Source of the DNA: Chelydra serpentina
Lineage: Eukaryota; Chordata; Testudines; Chelydridae
Reading direction: 5' to 3'
NCBI GenBank assembly: GCA_037349315.1
Contig: JBAIAC010000014.1
Location: 23,599,001-23,663,000, forward strand
DNA length: 64,000 nucleotides
The number at the start of each line of letters is the position of its first letter. Positions within the stretch are counted from its first letter, which is position 1. A model generated the notes under the pieces. The model did not search any database. It was not told the origin of the DNA and saw nothing but the letters and a program-made list of their open reading frames with translations. Shown piece after piece: positions 1-10,821 of this stretch. A program made the translations under genes and the position numbers.

Positions 1-1110
1 TGCACCCTGGAGCTGAACCTGCACCCTGCAGCACCCTGCCTCTGGAGGTGACTGGGTGTGAAGAGAAGTTGCCGGGACTGCCAGCCTCTGTGTATCCAGA
101 GGAGCCAGAAAACTTCCAGATTATAGAGGTACCAAACCCCAAAGAGGTAGAAAGTAGCCCAGGGGCAGCCGACTACTGTTCGGCTACACTGCTGACTGTA
201 GTTCAGTGTGTTGTGGCTGGATCCCCGCTGTCCCAGTGGCAGACCACTCTGCCACTGTTAGGGCCATGGGCTGGGATGCGGTGGAGTCGGGCGGGCCCGC
301 ATCCTCCTACCCCCTGCCACCCCACTCCTGGGGCAGCAGACTTCTCACCCTAGGCCAAGAGGCCTGTATGAATCTACCGTCCATCAAGCTGGGAAGAGGA
401 CTTGGTTTGTTCTCACTCCTACTGGAGCCCCTAGACCCGGGGTTCTCAAACTGGGGGTCGGGACCCCTCAAGGGGTCACTGGGTTATTAAATAGGGGGTA
501 GCAAGCTGTCAGCCTCCACCCCAAACCCCGCTTTGCCGCCAGCATTTATAATGGTGTTACATTAAAAACACTTTTTAATATATTTATAAGGGGGAGTCGC
601 ATTCAGAGGCTTGCACTGTGAAAGAGGTCACCAGTTCAAAAGTCTGAGAACCCCTGCCCTAAACTGTGGTAAAGCCTGCTCCCTGCTCTGCCCTGTCCAA
701 AGGGCTAGAGCTCTGGACTCTGTGTTTGCTAGCTGCCTTAGCCCACAAGCAGAGGCTACAGCCTGCTCCCCTCTCTGCCTTACCCAAAGGGCTAGCACCC
801 CAGACTGTGGGTGTTTGTTTGCTGGCTTAGGCTAGAGCCTGCTCTCTGCTTGGCCCCGCCCAAAGGGCTAGACCTACAGACTGTTAAGTATTGCCAGCCC
901 CAGCTGAGGGGGTGCAAGTTAAAGACTTTTCAATGCTCTGCCCTGCCCCAGGGTGAGGACAAGAGCACCAGACTATTATTGTTTGTTTGCCTCTGTTAGG
1001 CACAGAACTATAGACTACTTACAGCTCAGCCTGAGCCCAAGGGTTACTGCCCAATACACCGAGGCAGAGTGGCCTCCCTCCCCACTGGAGAAAGAGGAAC
1101 CACTACAGGG
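1..1110 (+). repeat. Interspersed repeat, family not named, split by a hAT-like insertion
   Basis: GC-rich sequence with short, roughly 75-base degenerate internal repeats. A phrase like gctctgccctgyccaaaggg recurs near 690, 780 and 850. It resembles a repeat common in turtle DNA (recalled, not searched). Open frames here are short and match no protein I know. At 437-656 a separate DNA element interrupts it, and the flanking sequences ccctagac and ccctaaac read as one site. The repeat may begin upstream of the window. Confidence 0.45.
437..656. mobile_element. hAT-like non-autonomous DNA element (MITE)
   Basis: 220-bp element with inverted ends: ggggttctcaaactgggg on the left and agtctgagaacccc on the right. 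These are typical of hAT-type MITEs beginning CAGKGGTTCTCAAA. It is flanked by an 8-bp duplication with one mismatch (ccctagac at 429-436, ccctaaac at 657-664), as expected for hAT. No coding capacity. The interior includes an AT-rich stretch and a direct echo of the ends (agtcgcattcagaggcttgc). Confidence 0.7.
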
Positions 1111-1189
1111 CCTTAATATTTAGTTGTTTTTAATGGTACCCAACATACTAAAGTAAGACATTTTAAATGAGTGGGTCTGAGTAACTTGC

Positions 1190-2112
1190 ATCCAAGAATT
1201 TAAAAAGAGCTGGCTGAGCAGTTTGCTAGACCATTAACATTGATTTCTTATAAATCTTGGAACATTGGATAAACTCAGGAAGACTGGTAGAAAGCTAATG
1301 TTGTGCCAATATTTTAAAAGGCTAAACATCATGAGCTGGTAATTATAGGCCTGTTAGTCTGACATTAATTGCATGCAAAATAATGAAGAGGCTGATATGG
1401 AACTCAATTAATAAAGAGTCAAATGAGGGCAATATAATTAATGCCAATCAACATGGGTTTATGGAAATAGATTCTTTCAAACTATTTTGATATTTTTTGA
1501 TGAGATTACATGCATGATTGATAAAGGTAATAGTGTTGGTGTAATATACTTAGACTTCTGTAAGATGTTTCACTTGGTACCACATGACATGTTGATTTAA
1601 AAAAACTAGAATGATATAAAATTAACATGGTACACACTAAATGGATTAAAAGCGGGCTATCTGATGTACTGCAAAATGTAACTGTAAATGGGGAATCATC
1701 ATAGAATGGTGGTGTTCCTGCAGGAATTGGTTCTAGGCCCTATTGAACACTTTTATTAACTATCAGGAAGAGAACCTAAAAATCATCTCTGAAAGTTTGT
1801 AGAGGACACAAATTGTGGGAGTGATAAATAATTAAGAGGACAGATCACTCAAACAGAGCAATCTGGATCACTTGGTAAGCTAGACACAAGCAAACAATAT
1901 GTATTTTAATTTAGCTAAATGTAAATATATACATATAGGTACAAAGAATGTAGGCCATACTTACAGGATGGAAGACTCTATCCTCGGAAGCAGTGACTCT
2001 GAAAAAGATTTTGGAGATGTGTCAGCTGAACAGCACCTCCCAATGTGATGCTGTGGCCAAAAAGGCTAGTGCAATCCTTGCATGTATAAATAGGTCTAGT
2101 GTAGGCTTTATG
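1190..2112 (+). pseudogene. Degenerate CR1/L2-like LINE reverse transcriptase remnant
   Basis: Conceptual translation across several frames follows the LINE RT order. It starts with a segment like tW..GkLRKTG.KLMLCQYF and YRPVSLT (about 1290-1360), then NQHGF (about 1448). Next come a palm-like dfcKmFhlVPHD segment (about 1550-1590) and a weak GpVLFn-like stretch. It ends with QCDAVAKKASAILACI (2040-2090). Many stops and frameshifts mark it as an old copy. The 3' tail is not recognisable. Confidence 0.6.
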
Positions 2113-2219
2113 CACCCCATCACATTGACATCCTATATCTATTCATTAGTTTTTGTTTTAAGGAACATAGTATATCCATATGAAATATATGAATATGTAG
2201 CTAGGCTTTGTAGATAGTC

Positions 2220-3465
2220 TCTGCTCTGCCATTACAGACAGACCTCAGCTCATACATAAATATAATTATTTAAGATAAATTATGAAATTCAACCACCTCT
2301 GCTAAAGAATGTTTTCTGTTTATAATATTAGAAAAAATAAATTCACTTGAATTTATGAATTAGCAGTACTATTTAATTTAAGAGAATAATGATCCATTGT
2401 TTTACACTTGTGGGTTTTCACCCACTTCAGTGAGCCAAATTAATGGTCCGTTTGATTCCTGCAACTACCCAGTAATCTTGGCCACTAAACCTAAGAAAAG
2501 TTATATGAGCAAAGACTTTATTCCTAGATAAATTAATAAATTCAAAATATATTCTGTTACAGAAAAAATACAAATCATACAGAGAGACCGATCAATGCTA
2601 GCTCACAATTTAAACCTATTAACCAGTGGAAAATAATAATGAATATCTCAAGGGGCTTATCATTAGCTGGTGATAATCAGCGTAGCCCTGTGGAATCATA
2701 GTTCAACATCTTTCACCTTCATAGCTGTCAGAGGAATCCTCTCCTAAAACTGCAGTTGTCCTGAAAATCACATGGATGTCAGAGGGGCACCAACATCTGT
2801 GTGAAAGCCAAGTCATGAGTCTCTGAACAGCTCCTTCTGCTTCTTATTGTCCATGGCAGTTATGGCCTCCAGGTCTCTACAGTGTGCAAGGTCTAGGGGT
2901 CAGACATTTTGCTACTGTCTGCATGTCTGTTATATAATGGGCCACCGATTGCTAGAAATAAGCTAGTTTTATTAAGTAAGCAAATATAGTAACTGGCTGC
3001 CTTCCATTCATCATATTATTGTTGCAAACATGAGTTTTTGCTGCTTTTGAATTTTAAACAAATGTTCTTGCCTGTTAACATTGTATAATTTTTTTTAGCC
3101 AAATAATTTGACACTGTGGTGTTATGAATATATCTTTAATTGTTTGTGTTGCATTCAAAGAAGATGTTTTACAAATAATATTATTTTTTTTATTATAAAG
3201 GTGAGAGCTGTAGAAGACCTCAGTAGATAAGGAGTTTTTTTCAAAATTAGCAACCCCTTTCCTTTTCTCTCATGTTAGGTTTTTGATAGTTAACGTTTTG
3301 GATAAAGAAACTAGTGGAGGTAAGCACAGTCGTTTTGTTAGAGCAGGAACTGGCATTTCAAATTCCAGTGCTTTTGTATTTGTTCTTGTACTCACTTCTT
3401 GCGTGATCAGACAGTTATTCAAAAATACCCTCTAGTTTTGGAGACATCAATTTCTGGGTGCCATA
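2220..3465. other. AT-rich non-coding stretch, nothing recognised
   Basis: No gene-sized frame, repeat boundary or RNA gene seen. There is a T-rich run near 3090 and an A/T run near 3185. Unique or very old repeat sequence. Confidence 0.5.
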
Positions 3466-3471
3466 CTTCAG

Positions 3472-3503
3472 TTAGGGGCCTAAATCTATATTTAGGCCCC
3501 TAA
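3472..3503. repeat. 14-bp perfect inverted repeat (hairpin)
   Basis: ttaggggcctaaat at 3472-3485 and its exact reverse complement at 3490-3503, with loop ctat. Related taggcacctaa phrases recur at 3508-3520, 3975-3990, 24910-24920 and 27850-27900, which suggests fragments of one old palindromic repeat family. Confidence 0.6.
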
Positions 3504-3574
3504 CTTTAGGCACCTAAGTTACAAAATTTTGGTGTCGGGGCTAGATTTCTAAAGGTATTCACCTAATAATAAAG

Positions 3575-3893
3575 GTATTCACCTAATTAATAGGAGGCTG
3601 TTCAGTCTAGCAGAGAAAGGTAATCCAATGGCTGGAAGTTGAAGCTACACAAATTCAAACTGAAAATAAGGTGTAAATTTTTAACGGTGAGAGTAATTAA
3701 CCATTGAAACGATTTACCAAGGATCATGATGGATTGTCATTGTGCTGACAATTTGTAATCAAGACTGATTTTTTTTTTTAAAGACATATTCTAGGAATTA
3801 TTTAGAGGAAGTTCTATGGCCTGTGTTCTGTACAGATCAGACTTGATGATCACTGTGGTCCTTTCTGGCCTTAGAATCTATGGAATCAGCTAC
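3575..3893 (+). mobile_element. CR1-like LINE 3' end, degenerate
   Basis: The sequence follows the CR1 C-terminal and tail order: a vvN..ltkI segment, then ccaaggatcatgatgg, then the tail around 3815-3893 with cagacttgatgatcactgtg, gtcctttctggcc and aatctatgga. This is the typical end of an older CR1 subfamily. Frames are broken. A T-run (3770-3780) lies inside. Confidence 0.55.
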
Positions 3894-4780
3894 CCTGATT
3901 TAAAATTAATGGTAGTTAAGCATCTAACCCCTCAGGTGCTCTTGGAAAATACCACTAGACTCATATCTACATCTTTAGGCATCTAAATACCTTTGAAAAT
4001 CTGTCTCTAGATGTCTGAAATTGGACACCTAAAATTAGATCACTTTTAAAAAATAGGGTCAATTTCTGTGTGTCTCTTTACCTATCTAAAAAGGCAAAAT
4101 ACATGTCTATATCTGAGGGAGTTCTGATATTTTATTAATGTTTGTAACGCACTATAACATCATTAGATAAAATGTTCAACATGAGTACAAAACAAAGCCC
4201 TCAACCAGCTATTATTTTGAATATTGAAGTCAATAGGGCTCCATGTAGGTGCAGGGATCTGCCTTTAGAGTCAGTTGCCAGTTCAGTGGCTATAAACTTA
4301 CTTATAGCTCTGAAAGGTAGTGGAGTCTTGAGGAAAGCAGGTTAACAGGTAAAGTGTTCAAGCACTAAGTGTAGTGAGGCACTAAGTGTGTGTAAGGCAT
4401 AATGCCTCCAAGGTACCGTGAAGAGTGCAGTCAGCTATTTATTATATCTGTGCCAATAGCGTATCACGTTTCACCCATTGCACATGTTCTGCTTCCCATT
4501 GCAAATAGAGATGGCCAGGCAACAGAAATATGTTCCCACAAACAAATTTCACATTTTGGAAAAAAATCGTTCCAAACCAGAACAAAAAGCCAAAAATGCA
4601 ATTTTTTTCACGGGTAGTATTTTCAAGAAACATTGAGTTTTGAAAGAAACCAAATGGAATTGTTTCTGCTGGAGTGTCTGCTCCTCAGTTCACACAGCCA
4701 GTAAGAGCCACCCAGGCCGGGGGACCCAGCTCTGTGACCGACAGACCCCTTGGGACAGTGACCACAGGGGAGATCTCCTG

Positions 4781-4940
4781 CACACAGCCCCTAGCTACCT
4801 CCTCCCTGCACCCTGAGCTACCCCCTGCCTGCACACAGCCCCTAGCTAACACCCCCCTGCACCCTGAGGTACCCCCTAGCCACATGAGGTATTCCCCTGC
4901 CCACACACAGCCCCTAGCTACCTCCTTCCTGTACCCTGAG
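4781..4940 (+). repeat. Minisatellite-like tandem repeat
   Basis: The phrase cacacagcccctagcta occurs at 4781, 4832 and 4904, each followed by ctccctgcaccctgag-like text. Spacing is 51 and 72 bases, so the array is imperfect. Frames run open on both strands through it only because it is C-rich and low in stops. Confidence 0.6.
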
Positions 4941-5232
4941 CAGTTTTCAAACTTTTTGAGCTGAGCCCTCACCACACACAACCCAGATAGGCTGCGTGGC
5001 CTGCTGAGGTGAGTCAGGGGGTGGAGGTGGCGTTGTCTTCCTGGACCCTGCTGTGTGGAGCTAGCCCAAGCCCTTCCAGCCCCAGACCCCCCAAAATAGA
5101 AGTCAAACTATGCCTATGCCTGAGGGCCCACCCCTGGCTCAGAGCCCCAAGTCTCCCCCACCCCACTGGGCCCTGTAGTTTTTTATAGCATGTTGAAAGG
5201 GGCCTCAGAAAGAAAAAAGTTGTGAACTCCTG
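4941..5232. mobile_element. hAT-like MITE, degenerate ends
   Basis: The left end cagttttcaaactttttgag and the right end aaaaaagttgtgaactcctg are approximate inverted repeats of the CAG..TTCTCAAACTTTTT type. No convincing 8-bp duplication was found (accctgag left, agctatag right), so boundaries are tentative. Confidence 0.45.
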
Positions 5233-5452
5233 AGCTATAGAACAGCAAGGAATAGGTCACCCTATGAGCACCCATTGAATTTGACAAAGCTCACCAAATA
5301 GTAAATGGAGTTTCTACATTCCACTAGGGAAGTATATGTAGTTTATATACTTGTGTAAAGGAATAATTTTGGATCAATATTTGTGGCCTACATACTGTTG
5401 GCATTTTGTCCTTAGCCTTTTAACTGTGACTTCAACCTTTGACCAAGTCTGA

Positions 5453-5868
5453 TGTTGTGCATCTCTTACAACAGTCTAAAACCAGTCATAGGAAGGGGGT
5501 GGAAGGTCCCCAGATGGAACAATTTGCAATAAGGGAAGCTTAAGAAATTTGTAACCGCAGTTGGGCAAAAGGAAAAAATGAATAACAGGAAAGGTGAACA
5601 ACAGGAAAAGCCTGTGATGGAAAATGCTTGTTTTACTAGCTTTGACCTTTTATTAATTTTGCAATGTATTCCAAATAAGGTAATTAATACGGAAGTATGT
5701 GTAATTTGTCTGCGGTTTTAAGCTTTAAAAACCTGTGTGCCCCTTGCTTCGGTGGGGGGGGGGGCAGTTCTGTCATCTGCCTTTCCCCCAACGCGTTGGT
5801 ATCTTGAATAAAGGAGTCTCAGCCGCTGTCTGATACAAAAACAAGGTGTGGGTAATTTTTCCACAACA
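5453..5868 (+). mobile_element. Candidate solo LTR of an endogenous retrovirus-like element
   Basis: About 416 bp beginning TGTTGTG and ending CACAACA, an inverted-end LTR pattern. A TATA-like TTTAAAA lies at 5724-5730 and a polyadenylation signal AATAAA at 5807-5812, with a GC-rich R/U5-like stretch including a G-run between them. No flanking gag, pol or env sequence was seen. No target duplication was found, so the ends could be off by some bases. Confidence 0.5.
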
Positions 5869-6003
5869 CTTGTTTGTGTATATGCATGTTTATAGTAAAC
5901 ATTAACCCCTCTGTAATAGCCTTTTAACAGCTAAACATCATTTGTTAGAATCTCATTTCAAAGACCTTAGAGGTAGCTTCAAAGAGTCAGAATAGGCTCA
6001 CAG

Positions 6004-6752
6004 ATGTGTGTGTGATAGTGTGTTCACCCCACTCCAAAGAGGAAGGGGTTAATGGAGGCCTCATGGTGCTGTCACACCCTGTCTCAGAGAGGAGCGGTGG
6101 GGGTGAATCCTCCAAGCAGTCTAGGGAGGCTGCACAGGAAGCAACCATTTGGAGGGAGGCTGCATGTAGCAGCCAATTAGGGCCCAGCGGACTCAGATAA
6201 AAGGGAGCTGCAAAGCGGAGCAGGGTCAGTTGCTGCAGGGAGCCTGGGGAGAGAGGACAGTGTTCCTAGAGGTACCAAAAGGTAGCACCTTGGACAGAGC
6301 AGTTGCTTGCAGAGACCGGTGGAGAAAAAGGACTGGCTGGCTCCTGGGACATGCTGGCTAGAGGCTCTGAGAAGAGGGCGAAGAAGGTGCTGGGCCCACA
6401 AGAAAGGGAATTTAAGCAGCTCTGGCAGTGAAGTTAAGGAGAAGCAGCAGGAAGCTGTTATCTACAGGGTCCCTGGGCTGGGAACCGGTATAGTGGGCAG
6501 GCCCAGGTCCCCCCCACTCACCACTGGACTATTGATGGCGATACTTTTCCCCTAGGAATGGGGAAAAATCGGGATTGTGACACAGCTGGAGGGCTGAGTC
6601 ATGAAAACGACACTGCAGTTTCTGGACTGTGGCAGGTCTGCAGATAGAGAAGGCTGCAGGAGAGGCACTATCAGGAAAGGGCACACCAGCTGAGAGAGCT
6701 AATACCCGAGAAGACAGCCAGCAGGAGGTGCCGCTTTGGTGAGACAACTCTG
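6004..6752 (+). mobile_element. LTR-like interspersed repeat
   Basis: GC-richer block with a promoter-like core (gcggactcagataaaaggga, 6187-6206) followed by a downstream region that could be R/U5. tcacag flanks it on both sides (5998-6003 and 6753-6758), a possible 6-bp duplication, although the ends are not TG...CA. Family not identified. The frames inside have no recognisable domain. Confidence 0.35.
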
Positions 6753-7077
6753 TCACAGTATGAAATACATTTGGTTCAAAAGAGTATCCTCCATATATTC
6801 TGGTATAAATGTAGACAAAGTGTTGAACATAAGAGTTTTCTTACAAGGGTAGAAGCAAAGGTTAAAAATAACATGGAAAAGAGAACTTACTGAAATGCAG
6901 TATCTTACTTCTAAATTACTAGAGGAGACTATTTAAATATTGTGATTATGTGCAGGGTAAAGGTATCTGTAATAATCAGTAGAAATGTGCAGTGTTGCTG
7001 GTGGTCTAAGAATTGGATTTTTTCCTCAATAGCATGGAAAAAACAGTGATGTAATTTGTAATATCTGCATTAACACC

Positions 7078-7483
7078 CAGGGCCGACGTTTTCACTAGGC
7101 GACCCTAGGTGGTCGCCTAGGGCGCCAGGATTTGGGGGGCATCAGGCAGCTGTCTCCTGCCTCCATGCTCAGCGGCTGAGTGTGGAGCTGGGAGCTGAGG
7201 ACGGCTCGCTGCGGCTGCCTCCTGCCTCCCGGTTCCGTGCTCAGCCACTGAGCGTGGAGCCAGGAGCTGGAGAGGCGCCACGGGCGGCAGGAAGGCTGCC
7301 ATGGGCGGGAGGCCGAGCTGCCGCGAGCGGGGGGGGAGGGGGGCAGCTGCCATGGGCGGGGGGGGGGTAGGGAGCCGCCACGGGGGAGGAGGGGAGCTGT
7401 CTGCCGCAGCGGGGTGGGAGGGGGAGCAGGGCTGGTGCAAGGAAGTTTTGCCTAGGGGGTGAAACTTCCTTGCACCAGCCCTG
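7078..7483. mobile_element. hAT-like non-autonomous element, GC-rich (family 1, copy A)
   Basis: Begins CAGGGCCGACG and ends CACCAGCCCTG (terminal inverted repeat CAGGGCYG). It is flanked by ttaacacc at 7070-7077 and ttaacaca at 7484-7491, an 8-bp duplication with one mismatch. The first 60 bases (cctaggtggtcgcctagggc, then gccaggatttggggg) match the start of the element at 37724, so both belong to one family. The interior is GC-rich, with long frames and no domain. Confidence 0.75.
7427..7483. repeat. 22-bp perfect inverted repeat at the end of the element
   Basis: 7427-7448 (cagggctggtgcaaggaagt plus tt) is the exact reverse complement of 7462-7483, with a 13-base loop. The right arm is the element's own right terminus, so an inverted extra copy of the terminus sits just inside it. 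Confidence 0.85.
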
Positions 7484-7491
7484 TTAACACA

Positions 7492-8215
7492 CAACAGACT
7501 CCTAGACACTACTACTGTAATGCATAATGTACAAGACAAACATATAGCTATTCTAGTCATGGAATTATTTCTGTGACAACGGCAGAAAGTTGGAGTGAGA
7601 GTGAGATCCAAAATGTGTGTAAAAATCAAAAGTATCTATGATTTTCTTTTCTAGCTAAAAAGAAACTGCATTACATCCCTTCCCTGTGTCTTCTCGCCTT
7701 CACATTCACACATGGAACAGATATCTTAGAAGGGAAAAAAGGAAAATGATTTATCTGCATCTAGAGAGAACAGTTATTTTTTCAATAGCTTTGTAGGGTT
7801 ATAACTGAAGAGATAAGGGATGCTTTTTCCTTCATGGTATCTTGGGCTTGCTTTTTCATAAAAGTATGGAACAAGCCAAATAAGCGTTAGCATATTTGTG
7901 ACTCATCACAAGACTTACTTTAAAATAGCCTGGAGTATCTATTGTTCTAATAATGCTAGAATTGGTATTTTAAAATGCACTGACTTTATGATATCTGACA
8001 GTGTAGTTTATCCAGTAGACGTCATAGGATGAGAGCAAATGAAACACATTCCGTGCTTTGCAAATTTCTTCAGTGTGATCATGCTGGAATTTCTGCTACA
8101 GGAAAGGAAAGAAAAAACAAACATCTTCTAAATTAATCTGCCTTCATGGAATTTAAAATAAAACCAAAAAGAGAAAAATCATCACATTTTTAAATCTCAG
8201 CCATACTCATGAACA
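7492..8215. other. Non-coding stretch, nothing recognised
   Basis: AT-rich sequence with short frames only; no motif seen. Confidence 0.4.
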
Positions 8216-8340
8216 GTATTATGGCAACGCTTAGATGTCCCAATCAGGATTGGGGCTACCTTGTATGAGGCATTGTACAAACACACCACACAGTAGAACC
8301 TGTTTTCTTCCCTGAAAAGTTTATAGTCTAATTATAAACA
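8216..8340 (-). repeat. Old short interspersed repeat fragment
   Basis: The run gaggcattgtacaaacacac, the later ttcttccctgaaaagttta and tagtctaatt resemble an ancient SINE/MIR-like amniote repeat (GCRCTGTACAAACAC .. AGTCCCTGCCC..AGAGCTTACAATCTAA). A related fragment occurs at 8680-8900 (acagtccctgtcttacagtc). Orientation and family are uncertain. Confidence 0.35.
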
Positions 8341-8665
8341 TCATTTATTCATGCAGGTCTTCTCAGTAGGAATGTGGATATTCAACTTCACCACAGCCAC
8401 AGATTCTAGGACGACTCCTGATTCTTTAACATCTTATTTGCAGAGATAATGGAATTGTTTCCGCACCTTTCTCCTCTGCCCTGGCCACAGGTCCTAGGAT
8501 TGCTTCCGAACCTTTTGCCACCACCACAGATTCTAGGGTTCCTGCTAATTCTTTCACATCTTCAATTTGCAGAGACTGCAGCATTGCTTCTGAATCTTTC
8601 ACCTTTGAATTATAATAATAATTTATTTGTGCAGGTCTTCTCAGTGGGAATGTGGATATTTGGCT
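8341..8665 (+). repeat. Local tandem duplication (degenerate minisatellite)
   Basis: caggtcttctcagtaggaat (from 8356) recurs as caggtcttctcagtgggaat (from 8633), each followed by gtggatatt. Between them cacagattctaggacgactc (8398) recurs as cacagattctagggttcctg (8524), each followed by ttctttnacatctt and a ttgcagaga phrase. The block is made of diverged copies of a unit of roughly 125 bases. The 72-codon frame here has no known domain. Confidence 0.6.
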
Positions 8666-8679
8666 AACTATTTATTGAT

Positions 8680-8900
8680 ATTATTGTAGCACCCAAGAGC
8701 CCTAGTCCTGGAACAGGACCTCAGTGTGTTAGTACACTATCTAACAGAACAAAAGGACAGTCCCTGTCTTACAGTCTAAGTACAAGACAAGAGACAACAG
8801 ATGGATACAGACAGACTGATGAGAACTACAAGGAAACAATGAGACAGTATTGGTTGGCATGATAGTCAATGGTATCAGCACACCAGCTGCCTAGCCATTG
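8680..8900 (+). repeat. Old interspersed repeat fragment
   Basis: acagtccctgtcttacagtc, agagacaacagatggataca and caaggaaacaatgagacagt match, by memory, a widespread turtle/amniote SINE-like repeat. Related to the fragment at 8216-8340. Family not assigned. Confidence 0.35.
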
Positions 8901-9800
8901 TCATAACCCTAACCCGTGGCTGAGCAATGACCCTAAATGTAACCTTCAGCTGAGCACTAGCCCTAACCCTTGGGTACCAGTAACTTCTGTTCTGGTTATT
9001 ACAATTACTTGGATTTTGGTTGCAGATATTTTTTTTATTTTTAGGCTCCTTCTGACTAGCTTCATTATTCCAGTCCTAGTCTTGGCTACCATATAATCCT
9101 AATATACTATATAGCTAATAATATACAGTAGTGTCAACAAAATAAATTTAGCAGATATTTAAAGGATTTTGAGTATGTGCTCAGTGTAAACTTTAGGTGT
9201 ATACTCTTCTAATATGCATGGAGATTTCTATTCTCAAAGTAGAATTTAGTTATTATTCAATTATGATTTAATAATTCAATTTACAGAAGTGTGCACTGGA
9301 TGCTTCAAATCTATAAAAGTCATTCTTGTATCAATATTTGCTTTAAAAAGATAGATAAATAATTGTAGTACACTAAAAATCACTATTAATCCAGTAAAGT
9401 AATGTAGCATCTCCAAGTCTAGAAAATGCACATATGCCTAATCTTTTCATAAATTAATTGGGCCATCTTTCCTTTATTTTGGAGGCAGAGAAGGGAGAAA
9501 GGGAGAAATGAAATGTAACTTGTCTTAATGTTCCAACCTAGCATATAGTTAAATAGCTAACATTTTAACTTATATGATTAGAGATAAAACAGAACATCAT
9601 CATACTGAACAGTCTCAACTTACAGTGGTAAAATGGTATGAACTGCTAAACTGTACTGACAAATACTTGTTCAGGTTTAAAAAAATCAGTTAGTCACTAA
9701 ATTCACTGTCCGTCTGAATTTTTTTCTGGAAGGCAAATGCTGATGCAGGATCCATCTCCATTACAAAAACAACTGAGCCAGGGAGACTGAGTAACTATTT
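8901..9800. other. AT-rich non-coding stretch, nothing recognised
   Basis: No gene, repeat boundary or RNA feature seen, apart from short ccctaaccc-like phrases near 8905-8970 that are too few and irregular to be telomeric. Confidence 0.4.
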
Positions 9801-9805
9801 ACAGA

Positions 9806-9882
9806 CTTTGAGCAGGGGGTTGGACTAGATGACCTCCTGAGGTCCCTTCCAACCCTGAGATTCTATGATTCTATGATTCTAG
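9806..9882 (+). mobile_element. CR1 LINE 3' end, severely 5'-truncated
   Basis: ttgagcagggggttggacta, gatgacctcctgaggtccct and three copies of ATTCTATG-type sequence at 9859-9882 form the canonical CR1 terminus. Only about 75 bases are present, as expected for target-primed reverse transcription that stopped early. Confidence 0.85.
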
Positions 9883-10239
9883 ATGGGAGCTAACTGTGCT
9901 GTAAATGGATTTTAACAGAACTGTGCTTGTATGTTCAAAAACGGAGTCTGGTTGCCATCCACACAACAAACTTTACACTTTTAATCCATTTGGAAACTGG
10001 ACCTAGTTCAAGATACAGCTAAGTTGTTACATGAAGTTTATTGTGCATGATTCCTATACTTCCTGATTTGCATTGGCTGACTATTGGTGTCTTGGTGGGG
10101 CTTAAGTGTGTTGATTTTGATCTCTAAAGCCCTAGTAGATGGCTTGAGACTTGCATACCTGAGAGACTGCTTCTATACAGATGCAATTCTGCTGGAGAGA
10201 ATGCTAGTGTCTTTGTCTTTGTCTCTTTGTTAAGATAAC

Positions 10240-10435
10240 TAGATTGAGCTCCTTGAGTCATCACTATAAGGCAGGCTTTCTAATCCTTTAATCATTCTCA
10301 TGGCTTTTCTCTGAATCCTCTCCAATTTAACAGCATCCTTCTTGAATTGTGAGCACCAGAACTGGACAGAGTATTCCAGCAGTGGTTGCACCTGTAAGCA
10401 TGGCCAACATTTTTTATTTCCAGATGTATACATTT
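10240..10435 (-). pseudogene. CR1/L2-like LINE RT C-terminal fragment
   Basis: The minus-strand reading gives LLEYSVQFWCSQFKKDAVKL and ERIQRKAMRMIKGLES, which match the CR1 segment [11 protein letters not shown] . P . Y K K D V . [13 protein letters not shown] . G L E. Only this fragment survives; its neighbours are not recognisable. Confidence 0.75.
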
Positions 10436-10760
10436 ACATTTAGCCCTATAAAATGCATATTGTTTGCTTGTGCCCACCTTACCAAATATTATTAAACTTC
10501 AACTCTTTGGGCTGAAATTTTCTATGCAAGGTTTTTGCCTCAGGTTGAATTTTTTTGGAAAGTTGCAGCAGAAGTTTCCAAGAACATGATTAGGGAAAAA
10601 AATATTTTGTTTTGCCCATGTTAAAAAAACATCACAATACCGTTTTGTTAAGCATCCCCATTCTTTGGAGCAGGAATTTGAAATTTGGTCACCTTGGTGT
10701 CAAGGGTGTGCCTTTTGCCATCCTGGTGTGCATCTGGGAAGTTGAAAAATTCATTTCCAT

Positions 10761-10821
10761 TATTCCAGAATCATAAGACTGGAAGGAATCTTGAGAGGTC
10801 CTCTAATCCAGTCCCCTGCAC
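10761..10821 (-). mobile_element. Old CR1 tail interrupted by the younger CR1
   Basis: On the minus strand this reads as a CR1 tail (plus strand: cagaatcataagactggaag, aatccagtcccctgcactca), immediately abutting the tail of the young CR1 at 10822. Confidence 0.6.

Noticed and set aside
4781..4940. CRISPR-like array
   Set aside because: Imperfect spacing, degenerate repeats and a vertebrate context; it is a minisatellite.
5453..6752. One proviral element with two LTRs
   Set aside because: The two LTR-like units differ in sequence and no retroviral coding lies between them.
7117..7629. 170-codon minus-strand frame
   Set aside because: Covers a hAT-like element and its flank; Pro/Ala rich, no domain.
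8905..8970. Interstitial telomere repeat (ccctaaccc phrases)
   Set aside because: Too few and irregular copies; no (TTAGGG)n array.
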